NCBI RefSeq assembly: GCF_038595055.1
Contig: NZ_CP152002.1
Location: 2,462,501 to 2,526,500 of the forward strand
Source: Paenibacillus sp. FSL R7-0345
GTDB taxonomy: Bacteria; Bacillota; Bacilli; Paenibacillales; Paenibacillaceae
DNA length: 64,000 nt
Direction of reading: 5' to 3'
Each line of letters begins with the position of its first letter. Positions within the stretch are counted from its first letter, which is position 1. Below the pieces are notes generated by a model. The model was not told the origin of the DNA, searched no databases, and saw only the letters and a program-made list of their open reading frames with translations. Below, piece after piece: positions 30,749-40,356 of the stretch. The position numbers and the translations under genes were made by a program.

Positions 30749-31969
30749 TTAGCGGAACCATTGATGCCGGGCCGGCTTGTACAGCTTGAACCTTACCCAG
30801 ACTGTATTAATCAGCAGGAAGCCGCCGGAGATGATGAACAAGCCTTCAATGCCAATATAACCCGACAAAAAACCGCCGATTACCGCACCAAGCATATTGC
30901 CGAGGGCCAGCGTGCTGCTGTTGAAGCCGAAGGCCCTGCTTTCTTTTCCGTCAGGAGTATAGGAGCGGATCAGTGCATTCACACTCGGCAGCAGTCCTCC
31001 CATAAACACACCCATCAGGAACCGGACCACAATCAGCTGCCACACACTGGTCACAAAAGCCTGCGGAATCAGGAACAGCGCGGCTCCAATTAACGCATAC
31101 GTCAGTATGCGGTGGGCACCGACCTTGTCGCTCAGCTTGCCTAATAACGGAGAGGCCAGCATGTTGGAAATCCCGGTTACCGCGCTGACCATTCCCGCCC
31201 AGAAAGCGATATTAACGGCCGAGCCGTGCAGCTTTTCCACATAAATCGGCAGCAGTGACATCGGGCTGATCATCGCAAACTGCAGCAGAAAGGTTACACC
31301 GAACAGGGCAGGCAGCTGCGGCACCTTGGCCAGCTCCCTGAAGCCCTCAAGCACAGACACCTGCGGCACTTTGGCTGCTTCTACACGGTTGAATTTTTCT
31401 TTTACCAGGAACAAGGCTAGCAGTGAGGCTACAAACAGCAGGGCACCGACAACATAAAAAATCGGGCGGAACCCGATCCAGTCAGCAAGAAGGCCGCCGA
31501 TAAGCGGTCCCAGGATAGTCCCGGCCACCGATCCTGACTGCATCAGACCCATGGCAAAGCCCATACGGTGCTTGGGTGTCGTACCTGACACCAGAGCAAT
31601 AGAGGCCGGATTGAAGCCGGAGATCGTTCCGTTTAACAGCCGGAGCAGCAACAGCTGCATCGGAGTCTGGGCGAAGCCCATCAGCACGATGACGATGGCC
31701 ATGCCGAAGCTGGAGCGCAGCAGCATGATTTTGCGGCCGTATTTGTCGGCAAGCTTGCCCCACAGCGGCTGGAATATAAATGAGGTCAGGAAATTTGCGG
31801 CAAAAATAAGTCCGGCCCAAAGTCCGATCGCCCTGTCGCCCGTAACACCCAAATCTTTAGCGAGATAAAGGGACAGGAACGGGGTAATCATAGTCATACC
31901 GGCATTTACAAGAAACTGGCCAAACCAAAGCACCATGAGGTTGATTTTCCAGGTCTCCCGATTCTTCAA
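30749..31969 (-). CDS. MFS drug-efflux-type transporter (MdtG-like)
   Basis: 406 residues, twelve membrane helices. The motif GKLADKYGRKIMLLRS between helices 2 and 3 and GPLIGGLLADW in helix 5 (motif C of antiporters) place it among drug/proton antiporters close to MdtG. The TTG start at 31969 follows AAAGGAAGTG by about eight bases. It is single-gene and divergent from hemE across a 240-base region. The substrate is unknown. Confidence 0.87.
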   Translation of the reverse strand: MKNRETWKINLMVLWFGQFLVNAGMTMITPFLSLYLAKDLGVTGDRAIGLWAGLIFAANFLTSFIFQPLWGKLADKYGRKIMLLRSSFGMAIVIVLMGFAQTPMQLLLLRLLNGTISGFNPASIALVSGTTPKHRMGFAMGLMQSGSVAGTILGPLIGGLLADWIGFRPIFYVVGALLFVASLLALFLVKEKFNRVEAAKVPQVSVLEGFRELAKVPQLPALFGVTFLLQFAMISPMSLLPIYVEKLHGSAVNIAFWAGMVSAVTGISNMLASPLLGKLSDKVGAHRILTYALIGAALFLIPQAFVTSVWQLIVVRFLMGVFMGGLLPSVNALIRSYTPDGKESRAFGFNSSTLALGNMLGAVIGGFLSGYIGIEGLFIISGGFLLINTVWVRFKLYKPARHQWFR

Positions 31970-32027
31970 AGTGCTTTCACTTCCTTTCAGCAGATTCAGA
32001 ATGTTTGCGAAAAATATTCACGAAAAA

Positions 32028-32153
32028 TTGACATTCTATCAGTATATCATAAAATTCAAGCTTCCCGGTGCAACACTTGTCATAGTAATGTCATTGGATT
32101 GTCATTCTAGGGCGGTGAGAACGGTTGTTACCATCTTTTAAAAGGGGCATAAT
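32028..32153 (+). promoter_or_regulatory. Two candidate promoters ahead of hemE
   Basis: P1: TTGACA (32028-32033), 16 bases, TAAAAT (32050-32055). P2: TTGTTA (32125-32130), 17 bases, CATAAT (32148-32153). P2 would give a leader of about 50 bases. No operator for an iron or peroxide regulator was recognised. Confidence 0.5.
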
Positions 32154-32209
32154 AAGTTATATGCGTGTGCAACTATTCTATCAAATCTAAAGCTAATGGA
32201 GATCTTATC

Positions 32210-33271
32210 ATGACCTACAATGACACTTTTATCCGCGCCTGCAGACGGCAGGAGACGGACCACGTTCCCGTATGGTACATGCGGCAGGCCGGCCGTTATG
32301 ATCCCGAGTACCGTAAAATCAAGGAGAAATACTCGCTGCTCGAAATTTGCAGCCAGCCGGAGCTTGCGGCTGAAGTAACCTTGATGCCTGTGCGCAAGCT
32401 GGGTGTGGATGCGGCTATCCTGTATTCCGACATTATGAATCCGGTAGCTTCAATCGGTGTGAACTTTGACATCGTGAAGAATATCGGCCCGGTCATCGAG
32501 AACCCGATTGCGACCGCTGCCGATGTGGACCGGCTGAAACCGATCGATGTTGAGGGGGATCTCGGCCATGTGCTGGAGACAATCGCTATTCTCGACAAAG
32601 AGCTTGATGTGCCGCTGATTACCTTTGCCGGCGCTCCTTTCACAATTGCCAGCTATTTAATTGAAGGCAGACCTTCCAAGAGCTATCACCGGACCAAGGA
32701 AATGATGTTCAGCCAGCCCCGCGTCTGGGAAAAGCTGATGGATAAGCTGGGCGATATGGTCATCACTTATCTGCGTGCCCATGTAAAGAGCGGCGGCAAG
32801 GCGTTCCAGCTGTTTGACAGCTGGGTCGGCGCACTGGCTCCGCGTGATTTCGAGCGTTACGTGCTGCCAACGATTTCCCGTATTTTTGCCGAATGTTCGG
32901 ATCTTGATGTACCGAAGATTTATTTTCCCGGCGTAAGCTCAGGAGAGCTCCTGCCAAGCCTGAAGGGGCTGCAGACCGATGTAATCGGACTGGACTGGCG
33001 TGTAAGCCTGACTGAAGGCAGACGCAGAATCGGAGAGGGCTATGCTGTCCAGGGGAACCTTGATCCATACCTGCTGACTGCACCGATGGAGCTGCTCAAG
33101 GAACGGGCGAAGGATCTGATTGACGAGGGAATCCGGGAGCCGGGATACATTTTTAACCTGGGGCACGGCTTATTTCCCGAGGCTTCGCTGGATACGCTAA
33201 GAGAGCTGACGGAATATATCCATGACTATTCGAAGCAGGCGCTGAAACAGGCGGCCAAGCCGCAAATCTAA
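32210..33271 (+). CDS. hemE: Uroporphyrinogen III decarboxylase
   Basis: 353 residues. Removes four acetate carboxyls from uroporphyrinogen III to give coproporphyrinogen III in the cytosol. PVWYMRQAGRYDPEYR near the N terminus binds the substrate carboxylates; LYSDIMNPVASIGVNF holds the catalytic Asp; FAGAPFTIASYLIEG and FPGVSSGELLPSL are further family motifs. ATG 32210 has GGAG eight bases upstream; a longer reading from 32165 is not needed. It is first gene of hemE-hemH-hemY, with hemH 19 bases on. Confidence 0.96.
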   Translation: MTYNDTFIRACRRQETDHVPVWYMRQAGRYDPEYRKIKEKYSLLEICSQPELAAEVTLMPVRKLGVDAAILYSDIMNPVASIGVNFDIVKNIGPVIENPIATAADVDRLKPIDVEGDLGHVLETIAILDKELDVPLITFAGAPFTIASYLIEGRPSKSYHRTKEMMFSQPRVWEKLMDKLGDMVITYLRAHVKSGGKAFQLFDSWVGALAPRDFERYVLPTISRIFAECSDLDVPKIYFPGVSSGELLPSLKGLQTDVIGLDWRVSLTEGRRRIGEGYAVQGNLDPYLLTAPMELLKERAKDLIDEGIREPGYIFNLGHGLFPEASLDTLRELTEYIHDYSKQALKQAAKPQI

Positions 33272-33290
33272 TAATTAGGAGCTGGAACTC

Positions 33291-34241
33291 ATGACTGCAA
33301 AAATTGGTGTACTTGTGATGTCTTACGGCACACCCGAGAGCCTGGACGGAGTAGAGGCTTATTACACTCATATCCGGCGCGGGCATGCTCCGAGTGCAGA
33401 ACAGCTCAAGGAGCTGAAGGACCGTTATGAAGCGATTGTCGGAGGCGTATTCCCGCTGCGGGAAAATACGGACCGGCAGGTTGAAGCGCTGCAGGAAACG
33501 CTGAATCAATCAGGCGGAGATGTACAATATGTGTGTTATCAGGGCTTGAAACACGCGCAGCCTTTTATCGAGGACGGCGTGGAGGCGATGGTGCGTGACG
33601 GCATCAATCAGGCGGTTGGTATTGTACTGGCCCCGCATTTTTCGGTAATGAGTGTGGGAACCTACATTAAACGTGCCCGAGAAAAAGCGGATGCCTGCGG
33701 GATCACCATGGAATTCGTGGAGAGCTACCACCTGCATCCTGAGCTGATCGATGTACTCAGCCGGCGGGTGTCGGCCAAGCTGGACCAGTTCGAAGAGACC
33801 GGCGCGGCACGCGGGGACGTCCGTGTATTGTTCAGCGCCCACAGCCTGCCGGAGCGGATTCTGTCGATTGGCGATCCGTACCGGGACCAGCTGCTGGCTA
33901 CCTCGGAGGCGATTGCGGAGCAGACCGGTGTAACCAACTGGCAGTTTACATGGCAGAGTGCAGGCAGAACGGCAGAGCCGTGGCTCGGCCCGGATATTCT
34001 TGATACGCTGCGCGAGCTGGCGAAGAGTGAAGTGAAGTATGTTTTGTCGGCGCCGATCGGATTCGTATCCGATCATCTGGAAGTGCTGTACGATCTCGAT
34101 ATTGAAGCCCAGGCTTTGGCTTCAGAGCTGGATCTGCGTCTCATGCGCATCGAGTCACTCAACAGCGACCCGGCTTATATGTCTGTACTTAGCGATGTAG
34201 TCCGTGCGAAAGCGGGCGAATTAAAGGTGAACCAGCCATGA
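33291..34241 (+). CDS. hemH: Coproporphyrin III ferrochelatase
   Basis: 316 residues, the length of the monomeric, soluble Gram-positive enzyme (CpfC). It inserts Fe2+ into coproporphyrin III. His184 (SAHSLPERI) and Glu264 (DHLEVLYD) are the metal-handling residues, numbered almost as in B. subtilis; Tyr12 in VMSYGTP lies near the porphyrin. No C-terminal iron-sulphur cysteines. The stop overlaps the next start in an ATGA junction (34238-34241), so expression with hemY is coupled. Confidence 0.96.
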   Translation: MTAKIGVLVMSYGTPESLDGVEAYYTHIRRGHAPSAEQLKELKDRYEAIVGGVFPLRENTDRQVEALQETLNQSGGDVQYVCYQGLKHAQPFIEDGVEAMVRDGINQAVGIVLAPHFSVMSVGTYIKRAREKADACGITMEFVESYHLHPELIDVLSRRVSAKLDQFEETGAARGDVRVLFSAHSLPERILSIGDPYRDQLLATSEAIAEQTGVTNWQFTWQSAGRTAEPWLGPDILDTLRELAKSEVKYVLSAPIGFVSDHLEVLYDLDIEAQALASELDLRLMRIESLNSDPAYMSVLSDVVRAKAGELKVNQP

Positions 34242-35689
34242 CCGGTTCCCGCCGCAAAGTAGTAATTATCGGCGGAGGCCTCAGCGGCCTCAGCGCCGCT
34301 TTTTATGTGCGCAAGTATTACCGGGAAGTCGGCGTGCAGCCTGACATCGTGCTCCTGGAAAAAGCAAACGTCCTCGGCGGCAAGATCGAAACGCTGCAGC
34401 GCGAGGGCTTCGTTATCGAGAAAGGCCCGGATTCCTTCCTGGCCCGAAAAACAGCAATGGTCGAGCTGGCTCAGGAGCTGAAGCTTGACCATGAGCTGGT
34501 AACCACCAATCCTAATGCCAAGAAGACGTACATACTGCAAAAGGGCAAGCTGCATCCGATGCCGGCAGGCCTTGTGCTTGGCATACCCACTGAGCTGAAG
34601 CCGTTTCTGCAGAGCGGTCTGGTCTCCTTCGGCGGCAAAATGCGGGCGATGCTCGATTATGTACTTCCGCCGCGCCGCAGCACCGAGGATGAGTCGCTTG
34701 GCGAGCTGATTGAGCGCCGGCTGGGGACAGAGGTGCTGGAGAATATGACCGAGCCGCTGCTGGCCGGCATTTATGCCGGTGATATGCGCAAGATCAGCCT
34801 CCAGGCCACCTTTCCGCAATTCGGAGAGGTAGAGCGCAAGTACGGAAGCCTGATCCGCGGAATGACCACCGGCCGCAAGCCGGTGGAGACCCATACCGGG
34901 ACGAAGAAGAGCGCTTTTCTCACGTTCCGCAAAGGATTGCAGAGCCTTGTGCAGGCGCTGATCCAGGAACTGCATGATGTTGAGCAGCGGACCGGAACGG
35001 CTGCGGCAGCGGTTCAGGAGAGCGGAGTGCCGGGCGCACCGCGCTATGCCGTGCAGCTGGAGAGCGGGGAAGTGCTGCAGGCGGATGATGTTTTCGTTAC
35101 GGTTCAGGATTTTGCCGCTGCCGGCCTGCTCCGTCCGCATGTTGACGTGGCGCCGCTGGAGGACGTTAACTACGTTTCTGTAGCCAATGTAGTATTAGCT
35201 TTTGCCAAGAAGGATATTGTTACGGAATATGACGGCTCGGGCTTTCTGGTTCCCCGCAAGGAGGGCCGCAATATAACAGCCTGCACCTGGACCTCAACCA
35301 AGTGGCTGCACACCAGCCCGGATGATAAGGTGCTGCTGCGCTGCTATGTCGGACGCTCCGGAGACGAGCAGAACGTCGAGCTGCCGGATGAAGCCCTGAC
35401 CGAGCTGGTGCTGAAGGATCTGCGCGAGATCATGGGGATTACCGCCAAACCGCTGTTTGCGGAAATCACCCGGCTCCGCCGCTCCATGCCGCAATATCCG
35501 GTCGGCCATCCGGCCCGGATTGCGGGCCTTCGCAGCGAGCTGGCGCAGAAGCTGCCCGGTGTATACGCTTTTGGCGCAGGCTATGATGCCATCGGCCTGC
35601 CGGACTGCATCAGGCAGGCGAAGGAGTCAGCCGGTGCTGCGGCTGCTACTCTCAAAGGCCAGACCGAGCTTGAGCCGGCGGCCAGATAA
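34238..35689 (+). CDS. hemY: Coproporphyrinogen III oxidase (HemY/CgoX)
   Basis: 483 residues. FAD-dependent six-electron oxidation of coproporphyrinogen III to coproporphyrin III. VVIIGGGLSGLSAAFYV is the dinucleotide fold, VLLEKANVLGGKIET and EKGPDSFLARK follow, and GVYAFGAGYDAIGLPDCI near the C terminus closes the FAD site. In this clade hemY works before hemH although it lies after it. The last enzyme, haem-forming HemQ/ChdC, is not in the window. A terminator follows at once. Confidence 0.95.
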   Translation: MTGSRRKVVIIGGGLSGLSAAFYVRKYYREVGVQPDIVLLEKANVLGGKIETLQREGFVIEKGPDSFLARKTAMVELAQELKLDHELVTTNPNAKKTYILQKGKLHPMPAGLVLGIPTELKPFLQSGLVSFGGKMRAMLDYVLPPRRSTEDESLGELIERRLGTEVLENMTEPLLAGIYAGDMRKISLQATFPQFGEVERKYGSLIRGMTTGRKPVETHTGTKKSAFLTFRKGLQSLVQALIQELHDVEQRTGTAAAAVQESGVPGAPRYAVQLESGEVLQADDVFVTVQDFAAAGLLRPHVDVAPLEDVNYVSVANVVLAFAKKDIVTEYDGSGFLVPRKEGRNITACTWTSTKWLHTSPDDKVLLRCYVGRSGDEQNVELPDEALTELVLKDLREIMGITAKPLFAEITRLRRSMPQYPVGHPARIAGLRSELAQKLPGVYAFGAGYDAIGLPDCIRQAKESAGAAAATLKGQTELEPAAR

Positions 35690-35692
35690 AGG

Positions 35693-35724
35693 AAACGGTG
35701 AAGCCGGGCTTCACCGTTTTTTTG
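35693..35724 (+). terminator. Terminator of the hemEHY operon
   Basis: AAACGGTGAAGC and GCTTCACCGTTT form a 12-bp stem with a tight loop, followed by T7, six bases after the hemY stop. Confidence 0.92.
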
Positions 35725-35870
35725 TATTTTGAAGGGCAGCAGTGGGGGCGGCGGGTAAAAGTCCCGTTGCTTTGACCCGATCGCCCCGGCCGGGCTCATG
35801 CTTGTCCTATAGGGTGTTTTGCTAGATTAGCACCAGCCTTTGTAAGGTTTGGAGGGCTATGTATCAGATA

Positions 35871-35879
35871 TGCTATAAT
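35871..35879 (+). promoter_or_regulatory. Extended -10 promoter of the CapA gene
   Basis: TGCTATAAT (35871-35879) is a perfect extended -10 element; the -35 position is poor. It lies 39 bases before the start codon. Confidence 0.55.
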
Positions 35880-35917
35880 AGAAACACTTTTATATATAAA
35901 GGAGATTATTTGTACTC

Positions 35918-37333
35918 ATGCTTCCACCGCGATCCCAGAGTGAAGAGAAAGACAATCATAGCAGAAAACGCCGGCGCAGACCGGCTTGGGCATGGATTAA
36001 CGTAAGTCTATTATTGTTGATTACCGCTATGCTAGCTTATTATTTTGCGGAAGACCGCAGCAGCCGTCCTGCCGCAGAACCTCCGGCGGCAGAGAGCACA
36101 GCCTCTCCGTCACCATCGCCATTATCGACGCCGGAGCTTCCGGCGGTTCAGCCGGCTGCAACGGCTACACCGCAGCCGGAGGCCACAGCAACCCCGGAGC
36201 CGACGGCAACGCAGACCCCGACGCCGGAGCCTACTCCAGAGGCAACCCCATCACCTACGCCTACGCCGGAGCCGGAGGTAACGTCGTCACCGGTGCCTTC
36301 ACCAGAGGATAGTGAGCCTGACCAGGGAAGCAATGCTGCCCAGGGCGGCGCAACTTCCGGTTTGCCCGAGAATGCCGGCGGTCAGACGGTTACTTTAAAT
36401 TTTGCCGGAGATGTGATCTTTGCCGGTAAGGTGGCAGAGCTGCTGCAGAAGCAGGGCTATAATTATTCCTACTCTGCACTAGACGGAATGTTCAAAAAGG
36501 ATGATCTGACGGTTGTAAATCTGGAAACACCGATTACGACCGGCGGCGTTGGCGCCGCAAACAAACAGTATGTATTCAAAGGGGCTCCAGAGGCACTGGA
36601 TGCGCTGAAAGCCGCCGGTGTGGATGCGGTCAATCTGGCCAATAATCATACGCTGGACCAGGGGGAGCAGGGTCTGCTGGACACCTTGAAACACCTCAAT
36701 ACACGGGGGATTCCTTACGTCGGTGCCGGAAAAAACAGCAAGGAAGCTTATACCGCCCAGTATTTTGAACGAAACGGCATCAAAATTGCCCTGCTGGGCT
36801 TTACCCGGGTAATCCCGGAGAGTAACTGGACCGCCGGTGCCAGCAAACCTGGTCTGGCTGCTGTCTATGACAGCACAGAGGCACTCAAAACAATTGCCGC
36901 TGTGAAGAAAAAAGCCGATATCGTTGTGGTAGTGGCCCACTGGGGAAAAGAGCGGGTGGAGCAATATGACTCCACGCAGCAGAAGCTGGGACGAAGCTTC
37001 ATTGATGCCGGAGCCGATTTAGTTATCGGGGGGCATCCGCATGTCCTCCAGGGTATTGAACCGTATAAAGGCAAGTGGATTGCCTACAGTACGGGGAATT
37101 TTATTTTTACCCGTTCCGCAACGCCGGCAACATGGGAAACAGCGGTCTTTCAGGCGGAGTGCAGCATCAAAGGCCAATGCTCGTTGACGCTGCATCCGAT
37201 GGATGCCGAACTGGGCCGGCCGGTGCCGATGAATGATGCCGACGGACAGCTGCTGCTGAACAAAGTGCAGTCACTGTCTGCAGGCCTGATCCGGATCGGC
37301 AATGACGGCCGTGTTACCCAGGCAGGCAGATAA
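35918..37333 (+). CDS. CapA-family metallophosphatase-fold protein
   Basis: 471 residues. A basic cytoplasmic start (RKRRRRP), one membrane helix (about residues 28-45), then a long extracellular linker (about 48-150) of Pro/Thr/Ser/Glu-rich text such as TPEPTPEATPSPTP, likely spanning the wall. The C-terminal domain (about 158-400) has NFAGDVIFAG, NLETPITTGG, NLANNHTLDQG, VVAHWGKE and GGHPHVLQG, the metal-binding motifs of CapA/PgsA proteins tied to poly-gamma-glutamate or other capsule synthesis. No pgsB/capB or pgsC/capC partner is nearby, so capsule synthesis cannot be claimed. AAAGGAG lies about 13 bases upstream. Confidence 0.9.
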   Translation: MLPPRSQSEEKDNHSRKRRRRPAWAWINVSLLLLITAMLAYYFAEDRSSRPAAEPPAAESTASPSPSPLSTPELPAVQPAATATPQPEATATPEPTATQTPTPEPTPEATPSPTPTPEPEVTSSPVPSPEDSEPDQGSNAAQGGATSGLPENAGGQTVTLNFAGDVIFAGKVAELLQKQGYNYSYSALDGMFKKDDLTVVNLETPITTGGVGAANKQYVFKGAPEALDALKAAGVDAVNLANNHTLDQGEQGLLDTLKHLNTRGIPYVGAGKNSKEAYTAQYFERNGIKIALLGFTRVIPESNWTAGASKPGLAAVYDSTEALKTIAAVKKKADIVVVVAHWGKERVEQYDSTQQKLGRSFIDAGADLVIGGHPHVLQGIEPYKGKWIAYSTGNFIFTRSATPATWETAVFQAECSIKGQCSLTLHPMDAELGRPVPMNDADGQLLLNKVQSLSAGLIRIGNDGRVTQAGR

Positions 37334-37417
37334 ACGACAGCCGGCGGCTTTCGCTCCATTTCATAGGCTGCACTTATACCCGCTGCCGTAGACAGACTAC
37401 TTCTGCTGGAGGGATTG

Positions 37418-38155
37418 ATGCTGATGCAAAACATATGTGTAGCCCACCGCGGTTTTTCCGGCAAAGCCCCGGAGAATACATTAGCTGCTGTACGCATGGC
37501 ACTCGCCCTGCCTTTTGTCAGCTGGATGGAAATTGACGTGCAGCTGACCAGGGACGGTGTGCCGGTCGTGATTCACGACTTCACGCTGGACCGGACGACA
37601 AACGGGCACGGCAAGGTGAAAAATATGGATTTTGAGCCGATGCGGCGGCTGGATGCGGGGGGCTGGAAGGGGCGCGCTTTTCGCGGAGAGAAGGTGCCTT
37701 CGCTGGAAGAAGTGCTTACGCTAGCGTCCGGCAGGCTGAAGCTGAATATTGAACTCAAGACAAGCGGCGATATGTACCCCGGCCTGGAGAAGGCTGTAAT
37801 TGATCTGATCAACTCCAAAGGTATGCGCGATGAGGTTGTTCTGACCTCCTTCGATGCAGGAGTCCTGAAGCGTGTAAAAGAGCTGGATGCCCGCTTCCGC
37901 ACCGGACTGATCTATGATTCCCGGCTGGGTGACCCTGCGCGCAAGGTGAAGGAGCTGGATTGTTCCTTTCTCTCGATCAGCTTTGCCCGGATTAACCCGG
38001 TCCTGGCCAGGCTGCTGGCCGAGCGGGGGGTCAAAATGATGGCCTGGACGGTGGACAAAGCCAAGGAAATGCGCCGTCTGGCTGAGATGCACTCGGACAT
38101 TATGATTTGTACGAACCGTCCGGATATCTGGGGCGACACTTTTTTGGAAGCCTGA
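37418..38155 (+). CDS. Glycerophosphodiester phosphodiesterase
   Basis: About 245 residues, soluble. Hydrolyses glycerophosphodiesters to glycerol-3-phosphate and an alcohol. CVAHRGFSGKAPENTLAA and EIDVQLTRDGVPVVIHDFTL carry the catalytic His pair and metal ligands; LNIELK and MAWTVDKAKEMRRL are later family motifs. ATGs at 37418 and 37424 are both possible, being four and ten bases after GGAGGG. No signal peptide, so it acts in the cytosol. It lies between the CapA gene and the FAH-family gene. Confidence 0.92.
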   Translation: MLMQNICVAHRGFSGKAPENTLAAVRMALALPFVSWMEIDVQLTRDGVPVVIHDFTLDRTTNGHGKVKNMDFEPMRRLDAGGWKGRAFRGEKVPSLEEVLTLASGRLKLNIELKTSGDMYPGLEKAVIDLINSKGMRDEVVLTSFDAGVLKRVKELDARFRTGLIYDSRLGDPARKVKELDCSFLSISFARINPVLARLLAERGVKMMAWTVDKAKEMRRLAEMHSDIMICTNRPDIWGDTFLEA

Positions 38156-38194
38156 AGAGATTTTCAATTTAAAGGGAAGAGAGCTGAAGTCAAA

Positions 38195-38818
38195 ATGGCT
38201 GCTGATATTAATAACGTATATTGTGTTGGACGTAACTACGTTTTGCATGCGGAGGAGCTGGGCAATAAGGTCCCTGAGGAGCCGCTGATTTTTTTGAAGC
38301 CGTCCCATGCTGCGGTACCGCTGGATAAGGCTATCATTCACCTTCCGCAGGATGCAGGGATGATTCATTATGAAGGAGAGCTGGTGCTGCGCGTTGCCCG
38401 TGACTACGTTCCCGGTATGAGTGTCGAGGAGCTGGTGGACGTAATGGCGCTGGGCCTGGATTTTACACTGCGTGATGTACAGGATGATCTGAAGAAGAAG
38501 GGACTGCCCTGGACAGCGGCAAAAGGGTTCAAAAATGCGGCTCCGCTCACGCCGTACATTGCTTTTCCCGAGCAGGAGGAGCTGGAGTCTACTGACTTTA
38601 CGGTCCGTAAAAACGGGGTCGAGGTGCAGCGCGGAAATGTACAGAATATGATTTTCTCTCTTCAGAAAATTGTTGAGTTTATAGCTGCCAGATACGGACT
38701 CGGCAAAAATGATCTGATTTTTACAGGTACGCCTGCCGGAGTCGGACCCGTAGTATCGGGGGATTCCTTCGAGCTGTTCTGGGGTGAGCGGCTGCTGGGC
38801 ACCTGCATCATCGGATAA
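38195..38818 (+). CDS. Fumarylacetoacetate hydrolase-family protein
   Basis: 207 residues, the length of single-domain FAH proteins. YCVGRNYVLHAEELGN at the start, the metal-binding MIHYEGELVLRV (two Glu) and LGLDFTLRDVQDDLKKKG (Asp), and IFTGTPAGVGPV at the end. Such enzymes act on acyl-pyruvates or oxaloacetate (FahD1-like) or on catechol-pathway hydrates. Substrate not defined. AAGGGAAGAG lies upstream. DUF92 gene follows 16 bases on. Confidence 0.9.
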   Translation: MAADINNVYCVGRNYVLHAEELGNKVPEEPLIFLKPSHAAVPLDKAIIHLPQDAGMIHYEGELVLRVARDYVPGMSVEELVDVMALGLDFTLRDVQDDLKKKGLPWTAAKGFKNAAPLTPYIAFPEQEELESTDFTVRKNGVEVQRGNVQNMIFSLQKIVEFIAARYGLGKNDLIFTGTPAGVGPVVSGDSFELFWGERLLGTCIIG

Positions 38819-38834
38819 AGGAGCTGGCCGTTAA

Positions 38835-39638
38835 ATGGTGTCTTGGATCATTGGCGCATTGGGCGCTATGCTGGTGGCAGGGGCGGCTTACCGTAAACAT
38901 TCGCTCAGCTTCTCTGGCGCGATCGCTGCTTTTGTAATGGGGACGGTTTATTTCGGGGCAGGCAATGCGTTCTGGTTCGGCATTCTGCTGATCTTTTTCA
39001 TTTCCTCCAGCCTGCTCTCTAAGCTTCATCATGAGAACAAGGCGGAGCTTGAGCTGACTTATGACAAAACAGGCACAAGAGATGCCGGGCAGGTGTTTGC
39101 CAACGGCGGAATGGGCATGCTGCTGGTTCTGCTGAACGCGGTGTATCCGCTGGAGCTGTGGGAGCTGCTGTTTATCGGCGTCATGGCTACCGTCACCTCC
39201 GATACGTGGGCGACCGAGATCGGTACGCTGGCTAAGCGGCCGCCGCGTTCTGTGCTGACCGGCAAGGTGCTGCCGGCCGGCACTTCCGGCGGCGTCTCAC
39301 TGCCGGGCACGCTGGCCGCCGCAGCCGGCGGAGTCCTGATCGGTGCAGCCTCCTGGCTGCTGCAGGCGGTCTCCGGCATGGAAGAGCGCCCGTTCCTGCT
39401 GCTGACGCTGGCAGGACTGCTGGGCGGGCTCGCCGGCGCGTTCGCCGACTCGATCCTGGGGGCCACAGTGCAGCGGATGAACCGCTGCACTGTATGCGGC
39501 CGCGAGGTGGAGGCCTCGCGGCACTGCGGACAGCCTGCTGTGCATGCCAGAGGCTGGCGCTGGATGAACAATGACGCCGTCAACGCGCTTAGTACGCTGG
39601 CCGGCGGGGCTGCCGCCCTGCTGGTCCGCCTGCTCTGA
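38835..39638 (+). CDS. DUF92-family membrane protein
   Basis: 267 residues with six or more hydrophobic segments. The core VTSDTWATEIGTLAKRPPRSVLTGK and VLPAGTSGGVSLPGTLAAAAGG is the DUF92 signature; FADSILGATVQRMNRCTVCGREVE follows. Relatives include plant VTE6 phytyl-phosphate kinases and TMEM19, so a lipid-phosphate role is possible but unproven. The CTVCGRE...HCGQ cysteines may bind metal. AAAGGAG lies about eleven bases upstream. Probably cotranscribed with the two genes before it. Confidence 0.85.
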   Translation: MVSWIIGALGAMLVAGAAYRKHSLSFSGAIAAFVMGTVYFGAGNAFWFGILLIFFISSSLLSKLHHENKAELELTYDKTGTRDAGQVFANGGMGMLLVLLNAVYPLELWELLFIGVMATVTSDTWATEIGTLAKRPPRSVLTGKVLPAGTSGGVSLPGTLAAAAGGVLIGAASWLLQAVSGMEERPFLLLTLAGLLGGLAGAFADSILGATVQRMNRCTVCGREVEASRHCGQPAVHARGWRWMNNDAVNALSTLAGGAAALLVRLL

Positions 39639-39699
39639 CCGCAGGCTGGCTGACCAGCTCCGCAAGGGGCGGGGAGATTAAGATGTGGAGGTGAACCGG

Positions 39700-40320
39700 T
39701 TGGGCAGCACAGTAAGTCACAAGCATACAGCCATTCTTGATGCTGGCTATGAACTCTTCGGTTCAGGAGGCTTTTACGAGACGAAGATGTCGGAAGTGGC
39801 CGAGAAGGCAGGGATTGCCAAAGGAACGGTCTATCTGTATTTTAAAAGCAAGGAAGAGCTGTTTCTCGCTGTCACCCGGCGTGATTGTGAAGGGTTCCTG
39901 GAGCAGCTGGATTTGAAACTGAAGGGGTGCGGCACTCTGCAGGAACAGCTAACCGTTATTGCAGAACACCATCTGATGTATTATTACGAGCGCAAGCAGC
40001 ACACCAAGCTGTTCTTCCGGGCGCCGAACAATCATTCGGAGCTGATGGCCTATATGGCGCAGTTTATGGAGGAGTACATGCAGGCTGTGATGAAGGTTAT
40101 GCAGGACAGCGGTGCTGCAGAGCCTGAGCTTTTGGCGGAATCCTATATCGGTACGCTCGACAGGCTCAAAATGGATATCATGCTGCGTCCGGGCTTTACG
40201 GAGGCGGATGCGCGCAAACGGGCGGAGTTCGCCGCAGGATTGTTTATCCACGGGGCGCTCGGCAGTCTGAAGGAAGCGCAGGAACAGGTACAGCCTGAAC
40301 AAAGACAAGATGAAGCGTAA
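39700..40320 (+). CDS. TetR-family regulator
   Basis: About 206 residues. The N-terminal TetR helix-turn-helix (AILDAGYELFGSGGFYETKM, then AEKAGIAKGTVYLYFKSKEELF) is followed by a helical ligand domain of the FadR/YfiR-like type. TTG 39700 is preferred: GGAGGTGA ends five bases before it. GTG codons at 39685 and 39691 overlap that site. It is 36 bases upstream of an ABC-F gene and may regulate it. Confidence 0.87.
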   Translation: MGSTVSHKHTAILDAGYELFGSGGFYETKMSEVAEKAGIAKGTVYLYFKSKEELFLAVTRRDCEGFLEQLDLKLKGCGTLQEQLTVIAEHHLMYYYERKQHTKLFFRAPNNHSELMAYMAQFMEEYMQAVMKVMQDSGAAEPELLAESYIGTLDRLKMDIMLRPGFTEADARKRAEFAAGLFIHGALGSLKEAQEQVQPEQRQDEA

Positions 40321-40356
40321 TCCGCTACTAAACTATGAGGCAAGTGAGGACAGAGC

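Noticed and set aside
35918..37333. Poly-gamma-glutamate capsule locus
   Set aside because: Only the CapA-type protein is present; no ligase (CapB/PgsB) or CapC/PgsC gene adjoins it.
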